In this document: positions 56,801-63,065 of the stretch, in pieces
Layout of the letters: each line of letters opens with the position of its first letter
Position numbering within the stretch: the stretch's first letter is position 1
Assembly: GCA_002356455.1 (NCBI GenBank)
Contig: AP017968.1
Coordinates: 1,736,001 to 1,800,000 of the forward strand
Length of the DNA stretch: 64,000 nucleotides
Direction of reading: 5' to 3'
Origin: Fusobacterium varium
GTDB taxonomy: Bacteria > Fusobacteriota > Fusobacteriia > Fusobacteriales > Fusobacteriaceae
The notes under the pieces: model-generated
Told to the model about the DNA's origin: nothing
Databases searched by the model: none
The model's input: only the letters and a program-made list of their open reading frames with translations
Translations under genes and position numbers: made by a program

Positions 56801-57802
56801 AATAAATTTACAGGAGAAGCTTCAAAAAAACTAGCAGAATTCAGAGGAGATATCTATGCAACTATTCAAGGAAGAATGCAGGATATCAACAGAGCATTTG
56901 ATAACTCTTTCTATGAACTGGAAACATCATACAATCTGACTAAAGACAGCAGTAAATACAGTGTTATCTATACTGATGGAAACTATAGAGATTCTACTTT
57001 AGGAATAGATGATTATGATTACAAAGTAATGGGACTTCTGTATATGAAAGAAAAAGAAGGAATAGAATACGGAAGTAAATATGGATATACATTAGGATTT
57101 GCCGGATCTAAGTTTGACTTTGATGATGGTGGATCAAAAGAGGATGTATACTCATTAAGAGCAGGAGTACACAGAGTTAAAAATCTAAGTGATGAGCATA
57201 AAGTATCATGGCTGTCAAGAATAGAACTAGGATACAACAGACATATCGCTAAGAGAAAACTAAATCTTCATAAAACTTATGAAAATAAAGGAGAGTATAA
57301 TACTTACTCTGTAGCATTTGACAACAGACTTACTAAAGTTATCTATACAGACCTTTCCAGACAACTGGATGTATATGCTGATTTAGACTTAGAATATGGA
57401 AAAGTGGATGATTTTAAAGAAAGCGCTGGAAGCAAAGGTGGACTTGAAGTACAAATTAAAGATAATGACTACTTCAGCGCACAGGCAGGAGCAGGAGTGA
57501 AAGCATCACAAAGAATCTATGCAGGAAATGATGTATCAGTAAAGGTAACAGCAGATGTAAAATATGCATATGAACTTGGAGATAACTATGATGGAAACAA
57601 AGCAAGACTAAAAAATGGAGGAGAAGGATATTACAGTTTAATCACTCCAGAAGAAAAAGAAGGAAAACTTACAGGAAAAATTGGACTTACAGTGGAGAAA
57701 GCCAACCATATGGGAGTAACATTTGAAGTAGAGGCAGCAGATGAAGGAAATAGAAAAGATTCATCAATTAAATATGGTGTAAGATTCAATTATAAATTTT
57801 AA
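47840..57802 (+). CDS. giant type V autotransporter, 3320 aa (paralogue 2)
   Basis: Paralogue of the 3429-aa protein, with the same order: extended signal (EKSLKRFLKRK, core ending SLSAG), N-terminal coiled coil, Pro/Thr-rich segment (about 167-293), a long Gly/Asn/Thr-rich beta-helix and a barrel ending VRFNYKF. Divergence is highest at about residues 290-700, directly after the Pro-rich segment, where the two share little; this is the likely ligand-binding or immune-exposed part. The barrel is nearly identical at DNA level. The ribosome-binding site is GGGGGAAAAG. It is followed by a hairpin and a five-gene tail, unlike the first copy, which has only one gene. Expected at the outer membrane as an adhesin. 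Confidence 0.93.
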   Translation: MKKSDIEKSLKRFLKRKIGYSLSLLIAFLITGEISLSAGITAEEIQETKSDLLIKIQTEREEIKRKIAENEKLIKEYNSNFVELLRKGNFYSKPTFKSTQLFFTYQYLDNGKMKNRTNKEFSETINAVNKYYKTGKNSGTDKILEGNGFAVDDTVFRETIEVGANIKLIQPDLPIVNPNISVTASAPEVNLGVLPKTINPAIASVPTVTAPVIAAPVPPGGVSVTVSTPSAVEKITVTAPVIAAPTAPTEKNVKISNPTLPEGYDPTIIKLPAAPSLPVVVPVNVSSPSIAGSGANPTTAYYWWNGNKGAISQISLVSGTYIVNGSSNNYNINVTNYNAEAFNGITPQGSKPTENKIYNVSQQFFHTLLNVPYSYYGENTKIVFNSNNAMLINLETEGTVNGNLNDRLTENLITSDTYNRLRQYQTYTGIKGADSTELLFTNKGKVEINGNKSAYLFTTTHSNGRLRTNYLDNEGTITVNGNNSVVYMHSPDTTEKTAYIYSNGPTGKIYVDGVGASLMQWVYHNLAHNKAAFVNDGTVEIRGAEAIALYMSDDVNNATFNNEHAAYIKKPIELLGDKSVGLVAQNTNITNEKNIVKFNIGNKKQTIAKGNSVNNIFTGRTNDPNLVEQAIGILMDNSSTTKTAAQIEIGEYSYGGIGIFGKNGTIEILKPYGAPAENSSIKISGGEGNIGIIAQGGDVKFDGDISIESGKNNQIAIAQNGKTITINGNVTAGDNTKKIENSVALYAKDSGTVINIAKDKLNLNLSGNSTGIFATSQGSITADRTSLTLSQPDGNGNIPEPTTPANIYIEGKIQADGSTSGLGIYASDGGKISVKNTYVKVKDGTVGAVATGANSNIDLSGGIVDYSGDGYAVYTSNGGTVNLSNGEIILRGKATALELDLSTPSSNPITLTGAKIVVMSNDAVGVNLKNIGTLNIGTLKTDIENKLGGVNIVAGTDGTQVFDKYKIAAVDGGILNINANMDKSDTSTTSPGFFYYRRFLGQRLNLNVLNGIKVKSEINSSDAAAYFKGQVVGLEMSSSKAAASASDAQINLAAGSKVIADRTDAGAGAIGLYMNFGKIDIAATAGVEVEKGANTVNDKAVGVYAVNGSTVSNAGNIEVKGNQAIGILGMAYREQPAGTPVVNEFGTGGIFADQGKINITNSGYVALGGTGTIGIYAYNNNAAGTRADAKVTNNAAGIVDVGNSTAANAAIGIYGEKTTISNLGIISVGSNGIAIYAKNNSEVTNLGTLNLGADGIGVMLDSTSDLTAPNVSVTSNGTGTSGKTVIFYKGTGAGHKIINTAIDASALNKGTAVYAEDMSITSQGALNIGASGIGIFVKGTGVNLGYNEGNIILGAGKTGAVGMYTKTANIVNKTTGVINVNDSSQIGMYAEGTDNQAINRGTINLNVDGATGIYLKSGAYTELDSTSNIVFGGKSSIGVFAEKARVEFGDNMTLSNTNENKNIFVYGKDSKVEIAAGKTVTVDGVTAAVTPGNKAVGIYLENAGTGSRFVSNTTGKLDVVNEAVGLYSKGNNNLNVNVTATGDKTTGVFIDGASEITGTVTARGNAVGVYGSGGAVTVGAAGLTLNTDTARGTGMYLTDGASATGGIITVNNTAAGTKNIGVYYSKGTASGTVTNSSDISLAGSESIGIYAADGINLVNNSNITSTAGKSENIGSYVGGGSQLTSAGTITMNDSDSIGMYTEEGKGINSGNILMNGASSAPNKSVVGMVAEAQAGKTAAVENSGTISAGANLGMYIGGLGTSSGKNAGTITTTTGTGVYVDGAANTFDGTGGTINSNKVGIYLKNTGANKITTGTLNIASGGVGVFGENANIDFTVDTSNSAEAVGVAAKGTSVISGNITTGQDSVGVYVLDNNVSFNGANITTGSRSGAPLKSSIGILLNKALGAYTMSNVTVNAQNGVGIYLDGTAPGTHLTHNGTVNTVGGIGIYVDNGTTLTTGTTVLNINGGTGVYIKGGTANLGTGGNLTFNFLAGGGIGVFNNGGTMNLGANITVTGSGSLAATTNGSLSSSGNLNIGEGGTGLMGLYDAGLTAAHSVNNSGTITAVSGGIGLAAVKGTTNPAFSVTVNNTGIINASGVSTTDTPSIGIYTNAADTVNTGNINVGNKGIGIYSAHSGILTSVQNNNMTMTGTDGIGVYIKGATNGLTANNITSTGSRNTGVVLEGTAGNINVGAITLGNESVGTFVTGAAASTIDGTITVGNGSTSKSAIGIVAQNGANTTLAGTAAVTTGAKGIGVYAEGAGTTVTVGNTANITVGAEGIYMYSKDAALYFSGNITADNQIGIVADGGSINVVGASAITVQNGGIGAYVKNAAPAFGATAINVQAGTSSKYSMGVYYDGVAALGAAPVVTQTGSYTIGMVLNNSTGTTAGGISLGSAADNNQVGVMAKGNSNLTIAGNISVDGDKNIGVYGESSQITANGNLSVGNSSASGNKSTSSIGVSLNGRTYTGAGDISVGDYSIGVFGKGMTAGSTITQGTGAQTMTVGKDGLGIYGAGTGGTISAAMSSITVGTDNAIGVYAKGMDSIVTGNMNIGANTSIGIVSEGNGDVTYTGAMAVANKASTASVGIYKANGAGTISTSAGNWSVGNSGYGIFLNQNAGQSAAINNNADMNLGMSAVGIYSNGNNTVANSGNITVGSTNVNGDHNDTTKHENSIGMYLSGGTAATNSGMITVNHDHSVGVYGAGAGTRFTNTGTMNIDNGGVGVLVRDGAVAINEAGGNINLGGTLASSGGKTVGMAAYTGATIENRGTITVNEGIGMLVGNQANLINRGTIHVNNGTGIEGTGNITNTGNIVVTGSGKKEETSGLTAARVGAVIIQPDGTIKINDKYTAIGGTLSTAGNIVVNGAYVDATTKTPLFNAHSVSGDVRILPNFALTGNGISYKIKGFVNTAASTITGTKLTPVTSPLFIAKVTNKGDLVIAKRPYADLTIGKQFDAMDKGLDNILKNSGGKGRDADILKGLNHYLEGTAKNKFTGEASKKLAEFRGDIYATIQGRMQDINRAFDNSFYELETSYNLTKDSSKYSVIYTDGNYRDSTLGIDDYDYKVMGLLYMKEKEGIEYGSKYGYTLGFAGSKFDFDDGGSKEDVYSLRAGVHRVKNLSDEHKVSWLSRIELGYNRHIAKRKLNLHKTYENKGEYNTYSVAFDNRLTKVIYTDLSRQLDVYADLDLEYGKVDDFKESAGSKGGLEVQIKDNDYFSAQAGAGVKASQRIYAGNDVSVKVTADVKYAYELGDNYDGNKARLKNGGEGYYSLITPEEKEGKLTGKIGLTVEKANHMGVTFEVEAADEGNRKDSSIKYGVRFNYKF
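56843..57802 (+). repeat. 960-bp direct repeat, copy 2 (barrel-coding)
   Basis: Counterpart of 26558-27517. Same orientation, constant 30,285-bp offset, only scattered substitutions. Confidence 0.9.
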
Positions 57803-57805
57803 ATT

Positions 57806-57838
57806 GAATAAACTGTCCCTTATATAGGGACAGTTTAT
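57806..57838 (+). terminator. hairpin between autotransporter and RGRP gene
   Basis: Perfect 13-bp stem AATAAACTGTCCC / GGGACAGTTTATT, 7-nt loop, starting 4 nt after the stop codon. With only a weak T run it is probably a partial terminator or mRNA-stabilising hairpin. Confidence 0.75.
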
Positions 57839-57856
57839 TATCTAAAGGTGAAAAAT

Positions 57857-58198
57857 ATGAGTACAAAAATAGAAAAAAGAGGAAGACCTTTAGGAAGCGG
57901 AAACAAAGTTAAGACTATATTAGGAATAAGAGTCAGTTGTGAAGAATACGATATAATAGAAAAAGGCCTTGCTAAATTAAAGCCTAAATTTAAAACTAAT
58001 AAAAAAATAATTATATATCTTTTTGAAAAGTATAATAAATTTCACATAGGAGATAAAGCAGGATTAGATGAATTGCTTCTTAAATTAATAAGTAAAGAAT
58101 TGAATAAAGACATTTACAGCAAAGAGGAGAAAAAACAATTAAAAGAATTTTATAAAAAAATTCAAAGTAAGGGATTAAAAAATATTTTTAATATTTGA
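57857..58198 (+). CDS. AT-hook / RHH-like DNA-binding protein, 113 aa
   Basis: Same family as the 80-aa protein after the first giant autotransporter. KRGRPLGSGNK carries the RGRP AT-hook core. The GIRVSCEEYDIIEKGLAKLK and NKKIIIYLFEKY segments fit a ribbon-helix-helix layout. The longer tail is helical and charged. I start it at the ATG 8 nt from AAAGG; a GTG three codons earlier overlaps that site. Likely a regulator tied to the giant operon; targets unknown. Confidence 0.75.
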   Translation: MSTKIEKRGRPLGSGNKVKTILGIRVSCEEYDIIEKGLAKLKPKFKTNKKIIIYLFEKYNKFHIGDKAGLDELLLKLISKELNKDIYSKEEKKQLKEFYKKIQSKGLKNIFNI

Positions 58199-58220
58199 AA
58201 TATTGAAACAAGGAGAGAAT

Positions 58221-58655
58221 ATGCAGATAAAATTAACAAAAGAAGAATTGAAAAAATTAAATGGGAATAAAGATGGGATAGCTCAACTTTTAGTGAGGAA
58301 AGCTATACTTACTGAAATGGAGAATAAAGAATATACAGAAGAAGAGAAGAAATATCTAGAGGAAATGAGGCTTAATATGGAGATAGAATATTATCTTAAT
58401 TCAATAGCCCAGAAAACAGTTCAAATATATGATTATGAGCTTTTGGAAGTATATAAAAACAATGCCGAATTCTTAAAAGATAAAAATACAATGGATATAT
58501 ATCCTCAGCTTCAGCAAGCTTTATTTAATCAGAAGCTTGGAGAGGAAAAAGTAAAAGTAATAAATGGAATAGTTGAAAAATATAAAATAAATGATTTGTT
58601 GAAAGAATATACGCCTATATCAACAGAAGAAGTAAAAAAAGAAGAAAATAAATAG
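58221..58655 (+). CDS. helical protein, 144 aa, unknown
   Basis: No signal peptide. The sequence is rich in helices: LTKEELKKLNGNKDGIAQLL, EMRLNMEIEYYLNSIAQKTV, YDYELLEVYKNNAEFLKDKN and QLQQALFNQKLGEEKVKVIN. This pattern loosely resembles the helical chaperone part of SurA/PpiC-type foldases but lacks the isomerase domain and any export signal, so that is only a weak resemblance. AAGGAGAG precedes the ATG. It sits between the RGRP gene and the FadA-family gene in one transcript. Confidence 0.65.
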   Translation: MQIKLTKEELKKLNGNKDGIAQLLVRKAILTEMENKEYTEEEKKYLEEMRLNMEIEYYLNSIAQKTVQIYDYELLEVYKNNAEFLKDKNTMDIYPQLQQALFNQKLGEEKVKVINGIVEKYKINDLLKEYTPISTEEVKKEENK

Positions 58656-58665
58656 GAGGGAAGTT

Positions 58666-59028
58666 ATGAAAAAAATTCTGATAGGATGTATGTTAGTAAT
58701 ATCAACTGTGTCATATTCTGCAATAGAAGCAGCATCAACATTTGAACAGCTTGAACTTACTTTTCAGCAGTTGGAAGCAGAAGAAGCAGCTATGTATAAT
58801 CAAAGAAAAACTGAAGCAGAAGAAGCTGAAAAAGCATTGATATCATTAAGAGCAAAATACCAGAAAATTTTAGAAACAGAAAAATATATAATTGAAGTAG
58901 AGCAATATAGATATTATCAAGAGGATTATAAAGAACTTTTAAAGAAATGCAGGACTATGAAAGGGGAATTAGAAGCAGAAATTGTTGCTAAAGAAGAAAT
59001 AATAGATATTTACAAAGCAATTATGTAG
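58666..59028 (+). CDS. FadA-family adhesin protein, 120 aa
   Basis: Signal peptide MKKILIGCMLVISTVSYSA, then a two-helix hairpin of FadA size: ASTFEQLELTFQQLEAEEAA, then a loop near EKYIIEVEQYRYY, then EDYKELLKKCRTMKGELEAE. The pattern of FadA (leading Leu-rich helix, short turn, YYxxDYxxLLKK) is kept, but the C-terminal RAGN is replaced by YKAIM. FadA proteins form surface filaments that bind host cadherins. Whether this member does so is unknown. AGGAGGG precedes the ATG. It lies in the tail of giant operon 2. Confidence 0.88.
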   Translation: MKKILIGCMLVISTVSYSAIEAASTFEQLELTFQQLEAEEAAMYNQRKTEAEEAEKALISLRAKYQKILETEKYIIEVEQYRYYQEDYKELLKKCRTMKGELEAEIVAKEEIIDIYKAIM

Positions 59029-59037
59029 GGAAAATAT

Positions 59038-59238
59038 ATGAAAATAAAAAAAAGTAAAAGTAATGAACTGCAGAAATATCGTTTGTATGGTTGCTGGTTT
59101 ACAAAAGAAGAATATATTTTTATCAAAAATAAACTAAAAGAATTACGAGAAATTAATGGAGAAAAAAGAAATAATACAGAAATATTAATAGAACTTTTTA
59201 AGCTTGCATTAGAAGATGAAAATGATATGAAAGGATAG
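59038..59238 (+). CDS. small RHH-like protein, 66 aa (no AT-hook)
   Basis: Basic protein related to the two RGRP proteins in its core: YGCWFTKEEYIFIKNKLKEL compared with LGCRFTEKEYLLIQESLKKL of the 80-aa protein, then a second helix (NTEILIELFKLAL). It lacks the RGRP motif. Layout suggests a ribbon-helix-helix DNA-binding protein. AGGGAAAA precedes the ATG, 9 nt after the FadA-family stop; the HU-like gene follows 5 nt after its stop. Probably one operon. Confidence 0.7.
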   Translation: MKIKKSKSNELQKYRLYGCWFTKEEYIFIKNKLKELREINGEKRNNTEILIELFKLALEDENDMKG

Positions 59239-59243
59239 AGCTT

Positions 59244-59522
59244 ATGAAAGAAGTAGATTTTATAAAAGAATTGAAAGAAAAAAGGGATTTAAAAAATATA
59301 AAAACAGCAAAAGAGAAAGTAGAAGTTTTTTGGGAATCAATAATTGATGTTTTAAAAAAAGATGGGAAACTTGAACTTAAAGGCTGGGGAAAATTTGAAG
59401 TGAAAGAAACAAATGAAAGAATATTTAATAATCCAAGAACAAAAAAGACAGGGAAAATACCAGCACAAAAAAAGATAGTATTCAAGCAGGGAAAAAATCT
59501 AAAGGAAAATTTTAACATGTAA
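59244..59522 (+). CDS. HU/IHF-like DNA-binding protein, single
   Basis: 92 aa. The N-terminal helices (DFIKELKEKRDLKNIKTAKEKVEVFWESI) resemble the first protein of the HU-like pairs, and LELKGWGKFEVKETNERIFN followed by NPRTKKTGKIPAQKKIVFKQ is a full HU core with the arm-tip Asn-Pro intact. So it combines features that are split between the two members in the pairs and could act as a homodimer. It ends giant operon 2. Confidence 0.87.
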   Translation: MKEVDFIKELKEKRDLKNIKTAKEKVEVFWESIIDVLKKDGKLELKGWGKFEVKETNERIFNNPRTKKTGKIPAQKKIVFKQGKNLKENFNM

Positions 59523-59609
59523 AAAAATAATATGTCTATTTACTAATAATGGTAGAAAATACTTTTAAAAGAAAAAAATGATTTCTTATCCAAAAATAAG
59601 GAGGTAAAA

Positions 59610-59681
59610 ATGGAAAGAATATTAATAGGATGTATTTTACTACTAATTGGGTGTATCTTGGCAATGACAATTACATCATAA
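59610..59681 (+). CDS. 23-aa membrane peptide
   Basis: A perfect AAGGAGG 6 nt before an ATG starts MERILIGCILLLIGCILAMT plus three residues, then TAA. It is a single hydrophobic helix with two cysteines. The strong ribosome-binding site supports translation; a toxin-like or regulatory membrane peptide is possible. Confidence 0.5.
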   Translation: MERILIGCILLLIGCILAMTITS

Positions 59682-60033
59682 AATAATATCAATATGTTCA
59701 AAGGAGAAATAAAAATTGTGATTATTATTAAACATATTTGTTATTTGAAAATTGAAAATATATTATGAATACAATATTAAATATATCTTTACTAAATTTC
59801 TGAAAAATGTTATCCTTGAAATAAAAACAAAGTTTGAAAATAATATATTTAGTTTTTAATTAAATTTATTATTCTTTTTTCAATTTTAAAATAAAAATCA
59901 AGAAGAAGTTATGAAAATTTTTTCTTGATTTTTTTATAAAAATAAAGACTTTTATTTATTTCTAAAAATTAAAAAAAGAGAATGATAATTAGGATAAAAC
60001 TTATATTATTAAAAATAATATTAAGGAGATAAA
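59682..60033. other. intergenic region with terminator
   Basis: AT-rich, with one terminator (59895-59936). GAATGATAATTAGGATAA at 59981-59999 is loosely Fur-box-like, too weak to call. Confidence 0.4.
59895..59936 (+). terminator. Rho-independent terminator
   Basis: AAAATCAAGAA pairs with TTCTTGATTTT, followed by more T. It probably ends the transcript of the 23-aa peptide and giant operon 2. Confidence 0.75.
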
Positions 60034-61593
60034 ATGAATAAAAAAATATTATTATGTATTGGGGTTATAAGTATTTTTTTAGTTTTAATATTAAAATATG
60101 ATTCTAGAAATGAAAATAATTTTGTTTATATTATTCCTCAAATAAAGTATACTGAAGTTTTAGATAGAAATATTGGAGAATATTCAATTTTTACTTTAAA
60201 TGGAACTCATTTAGATTTTAAAACAAAAAATTTTATAAGTGGTAAACTATTTTTTAATGTTCCTAATGGTGAATATTTACTGAAAATTGATTATGATAAT
60301 AAAGTTAAATATGTTCCTTTTGTAAAAAATGATACATGGAAAAAAATAATAATACATCTTCAAGGAGATATATTTTCACGAAATCAAAAAATTGTTCTTA
60401 ATGCAGTGACTTTAGCACTTATTATTTTGAATTTTAATGTTTATATAAAAATAAAAGATCACATAAAAAAGGATAAAGTCCTTAACATCTCTTTTTTTCT
60501 TTTAATGGCAAAGTTATTTTTTTCTATTAAAGGTGATATTCAAAATAATTTTATGGTAATTACAGATTTTTCAATTTCATTTATTTTAGGATGTATTCTT
60601 ATATTATATGTTTTAAATCATATGTTAGATAAAAAATTTAAAAAAATGAGAATTTTTGTTTATATATTGCTTACTTTAACTTTATTTCATTATGTAATAA
60701 TTTGTGTAAATCTGATTTTTCCAAAAGTTTATGCACATTTATCTCATCATCATGAAATGATTTTAATCTTTTTACAAGGACTTTACAAATTTATTAATTT
60801 AAGAAGAATAATTTTGATCATACTGTTATTTAATTTAATTATAAATAAAAAATTTGCTGAATTTGCTAATAAATTTTATTGGATTGCAATTATTGCTGTA
60901 TATTTTTTCTTAGAATTTTTTTATTTATTATTTCCAAAAGCTATAAATTTATATTATTTTATAAGATTAATTGAATATATGTGTATTTACTGGGGAATTT
61001 GCTTTGTTAATTTAAGGATTTACAATCAGAATATAAATAGGGTAGTACGATATATATTGGGATTTACCATTTCATATATTGTTCTTTTCTATTTCAAGAC
61101 TCTGAAAGAACCTTTTTTAATTTTATTTACTATTTTTATATTAGATTTTTATACTGAAGCATTAAAGAAAATTATGGTATTTAAAGATAAAAATATTGAG
61201 AAAGCATATAATAAATTATGTCTAGCTCAAAATGAACTTGAGTTTAAGGAGGAATTGAAAAAAGAAATTCAGAAAAATATTAATATAAAATCTGTTAATA
61301 TAAAATTATTTTTTAATAATGAGGCAATTAAAGAATATATATACGAACTTGACTTCCCAGAAGATGATTTATATATAGAAAAAGATAATATAAAAGATGA
61401 AAAGTATTCCTTTGGAATAAGATTAGCTTTTAATAAAAATCCCTGTGTTGGAATTATATTTATTGAGGAAGGTTCAACATCACTAAATGTAGAGGAAATA
61501 AGATATTTATTTAAATTAGCCGAAAATATTTCAAGTATAGCAAGCAATATTAGACTCAACTCTATTTATAAGGAGATAAGTTTTTATGATTAA
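60034..61593 (+). CDS. membrane sensor-like protein lacking a kinase domain
   Basis: 519 aa. An N-terminal signal anchor (ILLCIGVISIFLVLIL) and an extracytoplasmic beta-rich domain of about 100 residues are followed by eight or so membrane segments (about 120-370). The cytoplasmic tail has a helical linker (KAYNKLCLAQNELEFKEELKKE) and a GAF-like domain (about 410-519: VNIKLFFNNEA through FGIRLAFN and VGIIFIEEGSTSLNVEEIRYLFKLAENISSIAS). This is the layout of ComP-like histidine kinases cut off where DHp and ATPase domains should begin. The stop overlaps the LytTR regulator by 8 nt. A kinase-independent signalling pair is likely. AAGGAG precedes the ATG. Confidence 0.75.
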   Translation: MNKKILLCIGVISIFLVLILKYDSRNENNFVYIIPQIKYTEVLDRNIGEYSIFTLNGTHLDFKTKNFISGKLFFNVPNGEYLLKIDYDNKVKYVPFVKNDTWKKIIIHLQGDIFSRNQKIVLNAVTLALIILNFNVYIKIKDHIKKDKVLNISFFLLMAKLFFSIKGDIQNNFMVITDFSISFILGCILILYVLNHMLDKKFKKMRIFVYILLTLTLFHYVIICVNLIFPKVYAHLSHHHEMILIFLQGLYKFINLRRIILIILLFNLIINKKFAEFANKFYWIAIIAVYFFLEFFYLLFPKAINLYYFIRLIEYMCIYWGICFVNLRIYNQNINRVVRYILGFTISYIVLFYFKTLKEPFLILFTIFILDFYTEALKKIMVFKDKNIEKAYNKLCLAQNELEFKEELKKEIQKNINIKSVNIKLFFNNEAIKEYIYELDFPEDDLYIEKDNIKDEKYSFGIRLAFNKNPCVGIIFIEEGSTSLNVEEIRYLFKLAENISSIASNIRLNSIYKEISFYD

Positions 61594-62266
61594 GATAGGA
61601 ACGGACATTCAGGAGAATTTGCTTATTCTTTTAAGAGAAGTTTTAGATTATGAGTTTGTAGAATATAATGGAAGTGATGCAGATTTTCAAATTTTTATAA
61701 TAGATATTACTTCTAAGGAAGCAGATTTAAAAATAAGGGATATTTTTTTAAGAGGAATTCCAATTATTGTTGTTTTGGGAAAAAATGATATTCAAAAAAT
61801 GCGGACTTTATTTTTAAATAAACAGGTTACAGACTGTATTTTAAGGCAGGATATCTATGAAATTGAAAAAAGTATAGAAAAACTAAAAAATACTCAAACT
61901 GAATATACCCAATTTTATTTGAGTGATATTTATCAGAAAGGAATTCTTGAATTTTCTGAAGTAACTTATATAAATTACTGCAGAGTATCCAGAAGAGTAC
62001 AATTCAATATTTTAAATAAAGAGATTTTTACATTAAAAATTAATTTTTCTACTGTTGAAACTAGTTTAATTGAATTTGCTAATTTCTATAAAGTTGAGCG
62101 AGGAACTATAGTAAATATTAATTTAATAAAATATCTTGATTACAAAGAAGAAAAAATATTATTTAAAGATCTATCAGAATTGTATATAAGCAAGATAAAG
62201 CTGAAAGAGATAGAGGAAAATACATCCATAACCAAAAATAAATTATATTTAAAAAATACACAATAA
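61586..62266 (+). CDS. LytTR-family response regulator with degenerate receiver
   Basis: 226 aa. Residues about 1-110 have receiver topology: DFQIFIIDITSKE keeps an Asp at the phosphoacceptor position, but the Thr/Ser is absent from PIIVVLGKND and the conserved Lys-Pro is replaced (CILRQDI). Residues about 125-212 are a LytTR DNA-binding domain: FSEVTYINYCRVSRRVQFNI, FYKVERGTIVNINLIKYLDY, ILFKDLSELYISKIKLKEIE. The gene overlaps the membrane sensor-like gene by 8 nt. Its partner has no kinase domain, so control may be by direct binding at the membrane. LytTR proteins bind direct repeats about 21-22 bp apart; compare the TTGTGT repeats at 47.1 kb. Confidence 0.85.
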   Translation: MIKIGTDIQENLLILLREVLDYEFVEYNGSDADFQIFIIDITSKEADLKIRDIFLRGIPIIVVLGKNDIQKMRTLFLNKQVTDCILRQDIYEIEKSIEKLKNTQTEYTQFYLSDIYQKGILEFSEVTYINYCRVSRRVQFNILNKEIFTLKINFSTVETSLIEFANFYKVERGTIVNINLIKYLDYKEEKILFKDLSELYISKIKLKEIEENTSITKNKLYLKNTQ

Positions 62267-62527
62267 AAGCTAACTCTAAATATTTTAATAACAATATCAT
62301 ATGATAAAAAATGAAATGAAATTTTTTCATCTGTTTTATTTTTTATTTGGATAAAAATAAATATTATTTATGATAGTTAAAAAGTAATATTATTTTTTAA
62401 TTATGAGTAAAAAAGTACGGAAAATAGATGGAAAACAACATATAAAATAAAAAAAATTTTTTAATCGAAAAAATTAATATTAGAGATAATTATAATGGAA
62501 AATAAAAACATACAAAATTTAATTTAA
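62267..62527. other. intergenic stretch, no gene seen
   Basis: AT-rich. A weak hairpin with a T-rich flank near 62305-62350 might terminate the regulator operon. Confidence 0.4.
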
Positions 62528-62555
62528 TTGACTTTAAAAGTTATTAATATATAAT
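62528..62555 (+). promoter_or_regulatory. promoter
   Basis: TTGACT, 16-nt spacer, TATAAT, 50 nt before the small exported protein gene. Confidence 0.65.
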
Positions 62556-62604
62556 TTTAATTAGACAATCAAATTAAATATAAAAATCAAAGGAGGATAG
62601 ATTT

Positions 62605-62943
62605 ATGAGAAAAAGATTAATAGTCATTTTAGGATTAGTTTTTTTTAATTTTATTTATGCATGTGAGTATGATGAAGAAGTAAATAATCTTTTAAAAAAT
62701 GAAGTTGTAGTAATAGAAGACAGAGAAATATTAATAGATTTAAAAGATTGGGACAAGCTTTCTGAGATAGAAAAGAAAGAATTACTAGGAATGATGAATA
62801 GATATACAAGAAAACATACTAAAAAATCAGCATATAAAATAGTTGAAAAGGAAAGCAGAACTAAATTAGCTGAAATAGGTGTTACAGATGTAGTATTATA
62901 TGAATATGTTTTACCAGAAGATAAATCACAGGAAAAGGAATAA
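62605..62943 (+). CDS. small exported protein, 112 aa
   Basis: The hydrophobic leader MRKRLIVILGLVFFNFIYAC could be a signal peptide or, with IYAC, a poor lipobox. The mature protein is charged and helical (IDLKDWDKLSEIEKKELLGM, then RKHTKKSAYKIVEKESRTKL) and ends in an acidic tail. Family not recognised. AAAGGAGG precedes the ATG. It has its own promoter. Confidence 0.7.
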   Translation: MRKRLIVILGLVFFNFIYACEYDEEVNNLLKNEVVVIEDREILIDLKDWDKLSEIEKKELLGMMNRYTRKHTKKSAYKIVEKESRTKLAEIGVTDVVLYEYVLPEDKSQEKE

Positions 62944-63013
62944 ATTTAAAGTTTAAAAGTTTATTGGAGAGAGAACTTAAAAAAATTAATTAAATAATTA
63001 ATAATCATAAATA

Positions 63014-63042
63014 TTTAGATTTTTCACTAATGGTGATATAAT
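63014..63042 (+). promoter_or_regulatory. extended -10 promoter
   Basis: TTTAGA, 17-nt spacer, TATAAT preceded by TGA. The TGATATAAT box is the same as before the paralogous gene at 32945. Confidence 0.65.
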
Positions 63043-63065
63043 TTAAATAAAAAGGAGTATCTCAT

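Noticed and set aside
59981-59999. Fur box before the membrane sensor gene
   Set aside because: Only one half resembles the GATAATGAT consensus; too weak in DNA this AT-rich.
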